Origin: Phenylobacterium sp.
GTDB lineage: Bacteria > Pseudomonadota > Alphaproteobacteria > Caulobacterales > Caulobacteraceae
Length of the DNA: 64,000 bases
Assembly: GCA_017991675.1 (NCBI GenBank)
Contig: JAGOQB010000005.1
Location: 62,001 to 126,000, forward strand
Direction of reading: 5' to 3'
The stretch's first letter is position 1; the number at the start of each line of letters is the position of its first letter. The position numbers and the translations under genes were made by a program. Of this stretch, positions 55,946 through 64,000 are shown in pieces. The notes below the pieces were generated by a model that was not told the DNA's origin, searched no databases, and saw only the letters and a program-made list of their open reading frames with translations.

Positions 55946-57766
55946 CTACTCGACGGTCACCGACTTGGCCAGGTTGCGCGGCTGGTCGACATCCGCGCCC
56001 TTCTGGACGGCCACGTAATAGGCCAGCAGCTGGATGGGCGCGGAGAAGACCAGCGGCGCGATCAGCGGATCGCACTTGGGCGCGGTCACCACGATGCGGG
56101 CGCCCGCCGGGGCGCTGCGTTCGCCCTCCGGATCGGTGATGAACACCACCTGCCCGCCGCGGGCCATGACCTCGCTCATGTTCGAGGCGGATTTTTCGAA
56201 ATAGCTGTCGAAGGGCGCCAGGATCACGATCGGCGTCGCCTCGTCGACCAGGGCGATGGGGCCGTGCTTCAGTTCGCCGGCGGCATAGCCCTCAGCGTGG
56301 ATATAGCTGATTTCCTTCAGCTTCAGCGCCCCTTCCAGGGCCAGCGGATACATCGGTCCGCGGCCCAGATAGAGCACGTCGCGGGCCTTCGACACCTCGA
56401 CCGCGATGGCTTTCACCGCGTCTTCCAGGTTGATCGATTCGGCGATCAGCCGCGGCGCCTCCAGCAGCACCCGCACCAGGCGGTTCTCCTCGGCCTCGTC
56501 GATCTTGCCGCGCGCGCGGGCGGCGGCGACGGCCAGGGCGGTCAGCATCGAGACCTGGGCGGTGAAGGCCTTGGTCGACGCGACTCCGATCTCGGGCCCG
56601 CAGTGGATCGGCCAGATCACGTCGGCCTCGCGGGCGATGGTCGACTCCACGGTGTTGACCAGGGCCGCGCTCTGCATGCCCTTGGCCTGGCAGTAGCGGA
56701 AGGCGGCCAGGGTGTCGGCGGTTTCGCCCGACTGCGAGATGGCGATGGCCAGCGATCCCGGCCGCAGGGCCGGTTCGCGATAGCGGAACTCCGAGGCGAC
56801 CTCGACGTCGACCGGCAGGTCGGCCATCCGCTCGATCAGGTATTTGCCCAGCATGCCGGCGATGTAGGCCGTGCCGCAGGCGACGATCTGGATGCGGTCC
56901 AGCTTCGCGAAGTCGATGTTCCCGGGGATCGTCGTGCGGTCGGTCAGGGCGTCCACATAGGCCGCGATGGTGCGCTGGCACCCCTCGGGCTGGTCGTGGA
57001 TCTCCTTTTCCATGAAGTGGCGATAGTTGCCCTTCTCCATGACCGCGGCCGAGGCGGCGAGCGTCTTGATGGGCCGATCGGCCGGCGCGCCGCTGGCGTC
57101 GAAGATCTTCGCGCCGGCGTGGTCGATGATCACGTAGTCGCCGTCGTCCAGATAGGCGACGCGGTTGGTGAACGGGCCCAGCGCCATGCCGTCCGACCCG
57201 ACGAACATCTCGCCGTCGCCATAGCCGACCGCCAGCGGCGGGCCGTTGCGCGCGCCGAGGATCACGTCGCCGTCGCCGGTCACCAGCACGGCCAGGGCGT
57301 AGGCGCCGCTCAGCCGGTCCAGCGTCGCCTTGAAGGCGGCCAGCGGCTCCAGGCCGTCCTTCAGGTTCTCGTCGACCAGGTGGGCGACCACCTCGCTGTC
57401 GGTGTCGCTGGCGAACACCCGGCCCTTGGCCTGCAGTTCGGCCTTCAGCTCGGCGAAGTTCTCGATGATGCCGTTGTGCACCACCGCCACGCGCCCGGCG
57501 ACGTGCGGGTGGGCGTTGCGTTCGGTCGGCGCGCCGTGGGTAGCCCAGCGGGTGTGGCCGATGCCGGTTTCGGCGACCAGCGGATCGGCCTCCAGCACCG
57601 CCTCCAGCTCGCGCAGCTTGCCCGGCGCGCGGCGGCGCTCCAGCACGCCATCGACCTGGGCGGCAAGGCCGGCGCTGTCATAGCCGCGATATTCCAGGCG
57701 CTTGAGACTCTCGACCAGACGCCCGGCCACCGGGGACTTGCCGACGATTCCGATGATGCCGCACAT
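55946..57766 (-). CDS. glmS: Glutamine-fructose-6-phosphate aminotransferase
   Basis: The 606-residue enzyme makes GlcN-6-P from Fru-6-P and glutamine, the first step to UDP-GlcNAc. Cys2 of MCGIIGIVG is the glutaminase nucleophile; the two SIS isomerase domains lie in the C-terminal half (GTAYIAGML and [18 protein letters not shown]). It ends [13 protein letters not shown], as in the family. No glmS ribozyme is visible upstream. It is divergent from glmM across 111 bp. Confidence 0.98.
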   Translation of the reverse strand: MCGIIGIVGKSPVAGRLVESLKRLEYRGYDSAGLAAQVDGVLERRRAPGKLRELEAVLEADPLVAETGIGHTRWATHGAPTERNAHPHVAGRVAVVHNGIIENFAELKAELQAKGRVFASDTDSEVVAHLVDENLKDGLEPLAAFKATLDRLSGAYALAVLVTGDGDVILGARNGPPLAVGYGDGEMFVGSDGMALGPFTNRVAYLDDGDYVIIDHAGAKIFDASGAPADRPIKTLAASAAVMEKGNYRHFMEKEIHDQPEGCQRTIAAYVDALTDRTTIPGNIDFAKLDRIQIVACGTAYIAGMLGKYLIERMADLPVDVEVASEFRYREPALRPGSLAIAISQSGETADTLAAFRYCQAKGMQSAALVNTVESTIAREADVIWPIHCGPEIGVASTKAFTAQVSMLTALAVAAARARGKIDEAEENRLVRVLLEAPRLIAESINLEDAVKAIAVEVSKARDVLYLGRGPMYPLALEGALKLKEISYIHAEGYAAGELKHGPIALVDEATPIVILAPFDSYFEKSASNMSEVMARGGQVVFITDPEGERSAPAGARIVVTAPKCDPLIAPLVFSAPIQLLAYYVAVQKGADVDQPRNLAKSVTVE

Positions 57767-57877
57767 GCCGCCCTGGTTCCTTTCGCCGCTCGAAAGCGTG
57801 ATAATCCTGCGTCGCCTTTAGCATTCGCAAACGCGGCGTCGACTAAATCTGAGTTTCGCATCGTTTCGGGAACACGA

Positions 57878-59230
57878 ATGTCCAAACGCGCCTATTTCGG
57901 CACCGACGGTATCCGCGGTCAGGCCAACAGCCACCCGATGACCGCCGAAGTCGCCCTGCGCGTCGGCCTGGCCGCCGCCAAGCTGTTCAAGTCCCAGGAC
58001 GAGCGTCGTCACCTGGTGGTGATCGGCAAGGACACCCGGCTGTCGGGCTACATGGTCGAACCGGCCCTGGTCGCCGGCTTCGCCAGCGTCGGCATGGACG
58101 TGCGCCTGCTGGGGCCGATGCCGACCCCTGGCGTGGCGATGATGACCCGCTCCCTGCGCGCCGACCTCGGCGTGATGATCTCGGCCTCGCACAACCCCTA
58201 CACCGACAACGGCATCAAGCTGTTCGGCCCGGACGGCTACAAGCTCTCCGACGAGCGCGAGCTCGAGATCGAGGCCCTGATGGGCCAGGGCCTGCACGAG
58301 GGCCTCGCCCCGGCGACCGAGCTCGGCCGCGTCGCCCGCGTCGACGACAGCCAGGCCCGCTATGTTGAGATCGCCAAGGCGACCTTCCCGCGCCGGCTTT
58401 CGCTGTCGGGCCTGCGCATCGTCATCGATTGCGCCAACGGCGCGGCCTACAAGGTCGCCCCGGTGGTGCTCTACGAACTGGGCGCCGAGGTCATCAAGAT
58501 CGGGGTCAGCCCCGACGGCACCAACATCAACGAGGACTGCGGCTCGACCCATCCGGAAGCCGTGGCCCGCGCGGTCAAGGAATTCCGCGCCGACATCGGC
58601 GTGGCGCTCGACGGCGACGCCGACCGGCTGATCATCTGCGACGAGAAGGGCCACGTGGTCGACGGCGACCAGATCATGGCCCTGATCGCCGACTACTGGG
58701 CCAAGCGCGATCGCCTCAACGGCGGCGGCGTGGTCGCCACGGTGATGTCGAACCTCGGCCTCGAACGCTTCCTGGCCGCCCGCAATCTCACGCTCGAACG
58801 CACCAAGGTCGGCGACCGCTACGTCATGGCCCGGATGCGCGAGGGCGGCTTCAACCTTGGCGGCGAGCAGTCCGGGCACATGATCATGTCCGACTTCTCG
58901 ACCACCGGCGACGGTCTGCTGGCCGCGCTGCAGGTGCTCGCCGTGCTCAAGGATTCGAATAAGCCGATGAGCGAGCTGGCCCGCCAGTTCGAGCCGGTGC
59001 CGCAGATCCTGGAGAACGTCCGCTTCGCCGGCGGCAAGCCGCTGGAGACCGAGCACGTGAAGGGCGTCATCGCTGACGCCGAGCAGCGCCTGAACGGGTC
59101 TGGCCGCATCGTGGTCCGCGCCTCGGGCACCGAGCCGCTGATCCGCGTCATGGCCGAAGGCGACGACGAAAAGCTGGTCCACCAGGTGGTCAAGGACATC
59201 GTCGGGGCGGTCAAGAAGGCGGCGGCGTGA
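57878..59230 (+). CDS. glmM: Phosphoglucosamine mutase
   Basis: This 450-residue enzyme converts GlcN-6-P to GlcN-1-P. The phosphoserine is Ser104 in [12 protein letters not shown], the Mg2+ loop is DGDADRL and the sugar-binding loop GGEQSGHMI; the phosphate-binding loop is [15 protein letters not shown] 57878 begins [14 protein letters not shown]. It directly follows glmS in the pathway and is divergent from it. The next gene begins on its TGATG. Confidence 0.98.
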   Translation: MSKRAYFGTDGIRGQANSHPMTAEVALRVGLAAAKLFKSQDERRHLVVIGKDTRLSGYMVEPALVAGFASVGMDVRLLGPMPTPGVAMMTRSLRADLGVMISASHNPYTDNGIKLFGPDGYKLSDERELEIEALMGQGLHEGLAPATELGRVARVDDSQARYVEIAKATFPRRLSLSGLRIVIDCANGAAYKVAPVVLYELGAEVIKIGVSPDGTNINEDCGSTHPEAVARAVKEFRADIGVALDGDADRLIICDEKGHVVDGDQIMALIADYWAKRDRLNGGGVVATVMSNLGLERFLAARNLTLERTKVGDRYVMARMREGGFNLGGEQSGHMIMSDFSTTGDGLLAALQVLAVLKDSNKPMSELARQFEPVPQILENVRFAGGKPLETEHVKGVIADAEQRLNGSGRIVVRASGTEPLIRVMAEGDDEKLVHQVVKDIVGAVKKAAA

Positions 59231-60243
59231 TGGGCGACCTGGCCGCCTTCATCCGCGGCCTGCCCAAGGCCGAACTGCACCTGCACATCGAGGGCAGCCT
59301 TGAGCCCGAGCAGATGTTCGAGTTCGCCCGCCGCAACGGCGTGAAGCTGCCCTTCGCCAGCGTCGAGGAGGTGAGGGCCGCCTACGCCTTCTCGAACCTG
59401 CAGGACTTCCTGGATATCTACTACCAGGGCGCCCAGGTGCTGCTGACGGCGGCCGATTTCCACGACCTGGCCATGGCCTATTTCCGCCGCATCGCCGCCG
59501 ACGGCGCGCGCCACGCCGAGATCTTCTTCGATCCTCAGACCCACACCGACCGCGGCGTGCCGTTCGGCGTGGTGATCGAGGGGCTGCTGTCGGGCATGGA
59601 CGAGGCCGAACAGAGCCTCGGCGTCACCTCCAAGCTGATCCTCTGCTTCCTGCGCCACCTCTCCGAAGAGGCGGCCTTCGAAACTCTGGAACGGGCGGGG
59701 CCCTGGCTCGACCGCATCGCCGGGGTCGGGCTGGATTCCTCCGAGGTCGGCCATCCGCCGGCCAAGTTCGCCAAGGTCTTCGCCGCCGCCCGCAAGCTCG
59801 GCCTCAAGGTCGTCGCCCACGCCGGCGAGGAGGGGCCGCCCGACTATGTCTACGAGGCCCTCGACCTGCTGGAGGTCGACCGCATCGACCACGGCAACCG
59901 CGCCCTGGAGGACGACGCCCTCACTGAGCGGCTGGTCCGCGAGGGCATGACCCTGACCGTCTGCCCGCTCTCCAACCTCAAGCTCTGCGTGGTCGGCGAC
60001 CTGACCGCCCATCCGCTCAAGCGGATGCTGGCGCTCGGCCTGCGCGCCACGGTCAATTCCGACGACCCGGCCTATTTCGGCGGCTATCTCGGCCAGAACT
60101 GGACCCAGACCGCAGAGGCGCTCAACCTCTCGCGCGACGAGCTGATCGTGCTCGCAAAGAACAGCTTCACCGGCTCGTTCCTCGCCCCTGACGAAATCGC
60201 CCGCCACCTCGCGGACGTCGACGCCTACGCAGCGGCGAACTAG
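59230..60243 (+). CDS. Adenine/adenosine deaminase
   Basis: The 337-residue cytosolic enzyme hydrolyses an adenine-type amino group to hypoxanthine or inosine. Zinc ligands are His17 and His19 (ELHLHIEGS), the VVAHAGEEGPP His and the NSDDPAYFGG Asp. The stretch GLDSSEVGHPPAKF is the style of adenine deaminases of the ADA family (Aah1-like), where adenosine deaminases have a different loop. ATG 59230 shares a base with the glmM stop; GTG at 59227 is possible. Confidence 0.9.
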   Translation: MGDLAAFIRGLPKAELHLHIEGSLEPEQMFEFARRNGVKLPFASVEEVRAAYAFSNLQDFLDIYYQGAQVLLTAADFHDLAMAYFRRIAADGARHAEIFFDPQTHTDRGVPFGVVIEGLLSGMDEAEQSLGVTSKLILCFLRHLSEEAAFETLERAGPWLDRIAGVGLDSSEVGHPPAKFAKVFAAARKLGLKVVAHAGEEGPPDYVYEALDLLEVDRIDHGNRALEDDALTERLVREGMTLTVCPLSNLKLCVVGDLTAHPLKRMLALGLRATVNSDDPAYFGGYLGQNWTQTAEALNLSRDELIVLAKNSFTGSFLAPDEIARHLADVDAYAAAN

Positions 60244-60257
60244 CACTCACGAGTATC

Positions 60258-60285
60258 GTCCCGGTTTGCGAAACAAGACCGGGAC
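60258..60285. repeat. Hairpin after deaminase gene
   Basis: GTCCCGGT and ACCGGGAC form an 8-bp stem with a 12-nt loop 15 bp after the deaminase stop; it probably ends that message, without a T-run. Confidence 0.6.
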
Positions 60286-60299
60286 TCATGAACACCCGA

Positions 60300-60385
60300 T
60301 CATCCCGGATGCGGCTCGGTCTCGCCAACGCGACTGGCGCGGCGCGAATGGATCCCGGACAGCCGCTGCGCGGCTTCCGGGATGA
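60300..60385. repeat. GTCATCCCGG-type intergenic repeat
   Basis: Outer arms TCATCCCGGA (60300-60309) and TCCGGGATGA (60376-60385) are exact inverses and enclose a smaller hairpin AGCCG-CTGCG-CGGCT (60361-60375). The ends resemble those around 7685-7772, indicating one repeat family in this genome. Confidence 0.65.
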
Positions 60386-60715
60386 CATATGAGGCTAAGC
60401 TTCCAGCGCCAGCAGCGCGAAGGTCGCCAGCCAGGGGCGGCGACAGGAAGTTGTCGCCGCCGGGCTCCCTGGCGGGCCCGACGAACAGCGCCGAGATCCT
60501 GAACTCTAGCTCGCCCGGCGCGTTGCGTAATCGCAGGAAGACGCTCGGCTGGCCGAGTTATCCACAGTGAAGATCGGCGAGCCCGCGCCGTCTGTTCTTG
60601 CGCCTATTTGTCGCAAAGTCGCACGGGACTTTGCAGATCGGTTAATCCGTGTCAGCCTTCTCCCCGTCCCTGCCGCTCGACCGACGGGGATCAAAGAAAA
60701 GTCTGGGAGCGAAAC

Positions 60716-60871
60716 ATGCCACGACCCGTCGCCTTTGGAGGCGCATCGCGGGGGGCTGCTCGGGGTCTTACCTCGATCGCCTGCCTCGCCTTTGTCGGAA
60801 TGCTCGCCATCGCCTTCTGGGCCGGCGCTCTTTGGATCGGCAACACCCTGATCCACCTGTTGGCCGGCTGA
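60716..60871 (+). CDS. Small single-helix membrane protein (51 aa)
   Basis: ATG 60716 has GGGAG 6 nt upstream. The protein has a basic N-terminus (MPRPVAFGGASRGAARG) and one long hydrophobic helix (about residues 19-49), so it should sit in the inner membrane with its N-terminus inside. It is too small to classify. It ends next to the ugd terminator. Confidence 0.7.
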   Translation: MPRPVAFGGASRGAARGLTSIACLAFVGMLAIAFWAGALWIGNTLIHLLAG

Positions 60872-60874
60872 CGC

Positions 60875-60905
60875 GAAAAAAGGCGGCGCCCATGCGAGCG
60901 CCGCC
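60875..60905 (-). terminator. Rho-independent terminator of ugd
   Basis: On the minus strand a stem GGCGGCGC/GCGCCGCC with an 8-nt loop is followed by seven Ts, 25 bp after the ugd stop. It may also stop the small membrane protein message. Confidence 0.9.
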
Positions 60906-60929
60906 TTCATTGTTTGCGCGACGGGCCCT

Positions 60930-62234
60930 TTAGGCGCGGCCGATCGAGGCGTACTTGATGCCGCGGCCGCGCACGTCGTCCGGGCGATAGATGTTGCGCA
61001 GATCGATCAGCGCCGGGGTCTTCATGACCTCCTTCACGCGGTCGAGGTCGAGCGCGCGGAACTGATCCCATTCGGTGATGATCACCAGGGCGTCGGCGCC
61101 GGCCGCCGCCTCGTAGGAATCCGACTTGAACTCGACGCCCGGCAGCAGGTGCTTGGCCTCGTGCGCGCCTTCCGGATCATAGGCCTGGACCTTGGCGCCC
61201 ATGGCCTGCAGGGCCGGGATGATGTCCAGGCTCGGCGCGTCGCGCATGTCGTCGGTGTTGGGCTTGAAGGTCAGGCCGAGAACGCCGACGGTCTTGCCCG
61301 TCAGGTCGCCGGCCATGGTGTCGGCGACCTTCGCCGCCATGGCCTTCTTGCGCGCGTCGTTGATCTCGACGGTGGTCTCGATCAGCCGGGTCGGCGCGCC
61401 GGCGGCCGCGGCGGTGCGCACCAGGGCCAGGGTGTCCTTCGGGAAGCAGGAGCCGCCGTAGCCGGGGCCGGCGTGCAGGAACTTGCTGCCGATCCGCTTG
61501 TCGAGACCGATGCCGCGGGCGACCTGCTGGACGTCGGCGCCCACCGCCTCGCACAGGTCGGCCATCTCGTTGATGAAGGTGATCTTCATGGCGAGGAAGG
61601 CGTTGGCCGCGTACTTGATCAACTCGCTGGTGCGCCGTCCGGTGAACAGGATCGGCGTCTCGTTGAGGAACAGCGGGCGGTAGAGCTCGGTCATCACCGG
61701 GCGGGCGCGTTCGTCCTCCATGCCCACCACCACACGGTCGGGGCGCTTGAAGTCCTCGATCGCCGCTCCTTCGCGCAGGAACTCGGGGTTCGAGACCACC
61801 GCGAACTGGGCGTCGGGGCGCTTGGCCTTCACGATGCGCTCGATCTCGTCGCCGGTGCCGACCGGCACGGTCGACTTGGTGACGATGACGGTGAAGCCGT
61901 CCAGCAGGCCGGCGATCTCCTCGGCGGCGGCGTGGACGTAGGTCATGTCGGCGTGGCCGTTGTCGCGGCGCGGGGGCGTGCCCACGGCGATGAACACCGC
62001 GTCGGCCTTCTTCACCGCCTCGGCCGCGTCGGTGTCGAAGAACAGGCGGCCGGCCTGCACGTTCTTGGCGACCAGGACGTCGAGCCCCGGCTCATAGATC
62101 GGGATGCCGCCGGCGCGCAGGCGCTCAATCTTGCTGGCGTCCTTGTCGATGCAGGTCACCGTGTGACCGAAGTCGGCGAAACAGGCCCCGCTCACCAGGC
62201 CCACATAGCCGGTGCCGATCATCGTGACGTGCAT
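60930..62234 (-). CDS. ugd: UDP-glucose 6-dehydrogenase
   Basis: This 434-residue enzyme oxidises UDP-glucose to UDP-glucuronate with NAD+. The N-terminal Rossmann loop is MIGTGYVGLVSGACFADFG, and the catalytic Cys is in GYGGSCFPKDT (about residue 260). The final NAD(P)-binding domain includes LGLTFKPNTDDMRDAPS. ATG 62234. It uses the galU product. A strong terminator follows. Confidence 0.97.
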   Translation of the reverse strand: MHVTMIGTGYVGLVSGACFADFGHTVTCIDKDASKIERLRAGGIPIYEPGLDVLVAKNVQAGRLFFDTDAAEAVKKADAVFIAVGTPPRRDNGHADMTYVHAAAEEIAGLLDGFTVIVTKSTVPVGTGDEIERIVKAKRPDAQFAVVSNPEFLREGAAIEDFKRPDRVVVGMEDERARPVMTELYRPLFLNETPILFTGRRTSELIKYAANAFLAMKITFINEMADLCEAVGADVQQVARGIGLDKRIGSKFLHAGPGYGGSCFPKDTLALVRTAAAAGAPTRLIETTVEINDARKKAMAAKVADTMAGDLTGKTVGVLGLTFKPNTDDMRDAPSLDIIPALQAMGAKVQAYDPEGAHEAKHLLPGVEFKSDSYEAAAGADALVIITEWDQFRALDLDRVKEVMKTPALIDLRNIYRPDDVRGRGIKYASIGRA

Positions 62235-62356
62235 GGGTTATCCTTGAGATCTGTTCCCGCCCCGTTTTTCACCACGCCGCGAGCGCCCCCGCAATCGCAC
62301 GTCGATCCAGAACGGAACAATGTTCTTTTGAGTAAGCAAGCTGTACGCCAGCGGCG

Positions 62357-63856
62357 CTAGACTTCCTGATTGTAGGCGCCGACCTGCGGACGTCTGGCCA
62401 GCCGCGGCTTTACTTCCTGGCGGAAGAGCGCGCGCATGTCGTCGTCGGACTGCGTGCTTTCCACCACCACGACGATCTCGGGCTTGTTGGACGAGGCCCG
62501 CACCAGCACCCAGGAGCCGTCCTCCAGCGCCACGCGCACGCCGTTGACCGTGATCACCTCGACGATCTTGCGGCCGAGGATCGTACCGCCCGCGGCGGCC
62601 AGGGCCTGATATTCGGCGACCACGTCGTCGACGACGCCGTACTTTTCCTCATCGGCGCAGTGCGGCGACATGGTCAGCGAGGTGAAGGCCACCGGCAGAG
62701 CGGCCTTCAGCTGCGAGAGCGTCTTGCCCGGATTGCGGTCCAGCATCGACAGGATGGCGGCCGCCGCGGTCAGGCCGCAGTCGTAGCCGTTGCCCAGCGG
62801 CGGATTGAAGAAGAAGTGGCCGCTCTTCTCGAACCCGGCCAGGGCGCCGATCTCGGCGGTCTTGCGCTTGATGTAGCTGTGGCCGGTCTTCCAGTAGACG
62901 GTCTTGGCGCCGTTAGCCGCCAGCACCGGATCGGTGGCGAACAGGCCGGTGGACTTCACGTCGACCACGAAGGTCGCATCCTTGTGCAGCGCCGACAGGT
63001 CGCGCGCCAGCATCAGGCCGATCTTGTCGGCGAAGATCTCCTCGCCGGTGTCGTCGACGACGCCGCAGCGGTCGCCGTCGCCGTCGAAGCCCAGCGCCAG
63101 GTCCGCGCCATGCTCTTTGACGGCCTTGGCCATCTCCTTGAGCATTTCATGGTCTTCGGGATTGGGGTTGTAGCGCGGGAAGCTCCAGTCGAGGTCGCAG
63201 TCCATCTCGATGACCTCGACGCCCATGTTGCGCAGGGCTTGCGGCGCGAAGGCCCCGGCCGTGCCGTTGCCGCAGGCGCAGACCACCTTCAGCGGCCGCT
63301 TGATCTGCGCGCGCTTGGAGACGTCGTCGATGAAGGTCTGGGCGAAGCCCTGCACGTGGGTCAGCGAGCCGCCGGGACGGGTCTTGCCCGCGCCGCCGAG
63401 CACGATCTCCTTCAGGCGGCCCATCTCGACCGGGCCGAAGGTCAGCGGCCGCTGGGCGCCCATCTTCACGCCGGTCCAGCCGTTCTCGTTGTGGCTGGCG
63501 GTGACCATCGCCACGCAGGGCGCATCGAGCGCGAACTGTGCGAAATAGGCGGTCGGCGACAGCGCCAGCCCGATGTCGACCACCTCGCAGCCGGCCGCCA
63601 CCAGCCCGACGGTCAGCGCCTGTTTGATCGACAGCGAATAGGACCGATAGTCGTGCCCGACGACGATCTTCGTTTGCCCGAGTTCGTGGATGTAGGTCCC
63701 AAGACCCAGCCCCAGCGCCTCGATGCCCAGCAGGTTGATCTCCGGCCCGAACAGCCAGCGCGCGTCGTATTCGCGGAAGCCGGTCGCCTTCACCAGCGGG
63801 GTGACTTCGTATTCGAACGTATTGGGCGTGAGATCGGCGCGCGGGACGGGCAGCAT
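62357..63856 (-). CDS. Phosphomannomutase/phosphoglucomutase
   Basis: The 499-residue enzyme interconverts 6- and 1-phosphates of mannose or glucose and feeds GDP-mannose and UDP-glucose. The phosphoserine is in VTASHNENGWTG, the Mg2+ loop is GFDGDGDRCG and the phosphate loop is VRASSNKPEIVVV. It is the AlgC/ManB type. It precedes ugd on the same strand by 120 bp. The nucleotide products are inferred. Confidence 0.95.
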   Translation of the reverse strand: MLPVPRADLTPNTFEYEVTPLVKATGFREYDARWLFGPEINLLGIEALGLGLGTYIHELGQTKIVVGHDYRSYSLSIKQALTVGLVAAGCEVVDIGLALSPTAYFAQFALDAPCVAMVTASHNENGWTGVKMGAQRPLTFGPVEMGRLKEIVLGGAGKTRPGGSLTHVQGFAQTFIDDVSKRAQIKRPLKVVCACGNGTAGAFAPQALRNMGVEVIEMDCDLDWSFPRYNPNPEDHEMLKEMAKAVKEHGADLALGFDGDGDRCGVVDDTGEEIFADKIGLMLARDLSALHKDATFVVDVKSTGLFATDPVLAANGAKTVYWKTGHSYIKRKTAEIGALAGFEKSGHFFFNPPLGNGYDCGLTAAAAILSMLDRNPGKTLSQLKAALPVAFTSLTMSPHCADEEKYGVVDDVVAEYQALAAAGGTILGRKIVEVITVNGVRVALEDGSWVLVRASSNKPEIVVVVESTQSDDDMRALFRQEVKPRLARRPQVGAYNQEV

Positions 63857-63952
63857 CGTAACTCCGTTATCTCTGTCTCGTGGCTCTTAAAGGCCCGCAG
63901 ACCTTAAGACCATGCGAACGCGAACCTTCGGCGGCCGTTTCGTGACGATCCG

Positions 63953-64000
63953 TCAGACCCCGGCGCGAACCAGGTCGTGCACCCGCAGGATGCCGACCGG
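63953..64000 (-). CDS. C-terminus of KpsF/GutQ arabinose-5-phosphate isomerase (partial)
   Basis: Only the last 15 codons and TGA are in the window; the rest lies beyond 64000. They read PVGILRVHDLVRAGV, which is the typical end of the second CBS domain of KdsD-type enzymes (VGILHxHDLLRAGV). Such an enzyme makes arabinose-5-P for Kdo of LPS and fits the envelope-sugar context. The call rests on a short match. Confidence 0.6.
   Translation of the reverse strand, partial: PVGILRVHDLVRAGV

Larger units (their letters stand above)
60244..60715. other. 472-bp intergenic region with repeats
   Basis: It holds two repeat elements in its first 140 bp and then about 300 bp in which I see no gene with a ribosome site. 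The stretch 60390-60560 reads on the minus strand with gene-like codon use but with no start; it could be a decayed gene. The last 60 bp contain the ribosome site for the small protein at 60716. Confidence 0.55.

Noticed and set aside
57767-57877. Possible glmS ribozyme or riboswitch upstream of glmS
   Set aside because: The gap is 111 bp and has none of the ribozyme core features; it is just a divergent promoter region.
60390-60565. Possible decayed gene on the minus strand
   Set aside because: Codon use looks coding, but there is no start or ribosome site, and the frame runs into the repeat. I could not recognise a family.

Overview
The window is one contiguous stretch of very GC-rich chromosome (third codon positions almost all G or C) with tightly packed genes and many 1-4 bp ATGA/GTGA overlaps. 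Two large TonB-dependent receptors, an EipA/DUF1134 lipoprotein, the DUF6491, DUF599, DUF983, DUF1345 and MmcQ/YjbR families, and the housekeeping proteins together point to an alphaproteobacterium of the Caulobacterales (Caulobacter/Phenylobacterium-like). That placement is inferred from protein style, not from a search. I see no rRNA, CRISPR array, prophage, transposase or integrase. The one RNA gene is a tRNA-Ser(GGA).

Layout. 1-7.7 kb: a partial lipoprotein, an SLC13-type permease, a methyltransferase, a VOC pair, a nitronate monooxygenase-like enzyme, a WYL regulator and glyoxalase I. 7.8-15 kb: a probable amine or amino-acid oxidation locus (Tat-exported flavin oxidase, two exported RidA proteins, a D-threonine-aldolase-like PLP enzyme) divergent from a TonB receptor across a 580-bp control region. 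15-17.5 kb: GNAT, L-serine dehydratase, DUF6491. 17.5-22.7 kb: an exported 1330-residue CHAT (caspase-like) protein and an exported trypsin-like protease with Asp-rich loops, divergent and starting on the same CATG. 22.8-30.9 kb: PhyH oxygenase, tRNA-Ser, msrA with two MmcQ genes, small membrane and lipoproteins, lepA, EipA-like lipoprotein and a hydrolase-fold protein lacking its nucleophile. 31-35.6 kb: rpmI-rplT-pheS-ASCH-pheT. 35.7-39.8 kb: membrane transporters. 39.9-45.1 kb: a fused double TetR regulator, two matching 17-bp sites, a TonB receptor and an exported tyrosine-phosphatase-like enzyme. 45.2-49.2 kb: amidohydrolase, accA, TetR, infC with an apparent ATT start. 49.3-64 kb: glycosyltransferases and envelope-sugar precursor genes (galU, glmS, glmM, ugd, phosphomannomutase, the tail of a KdsD-like gene), with chromate-type transporter, adenine/adenosine deaminase and small genes between them.

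How the genes work together. The last 15 kb make UDP-glucose, UDP-glucuronate, GlcN-6-P/GlcN-1-P and Man-1-P/Glc-1-P and transfer sugars to LPS or polysaccharide. The translation cluster keeps the classic rpmI-rplT-pheS-pheT order but has lost infC (13 kb away) and gained an ASCH gene translationally linked on both sides. The best candidates for new biology are the divergent exported CHAT/trypsin pair, the double-TetR/TonB receptor/phosphatase module, and the exported oxidase-RidA-RidA module in which one RidA has lost its key arginine.
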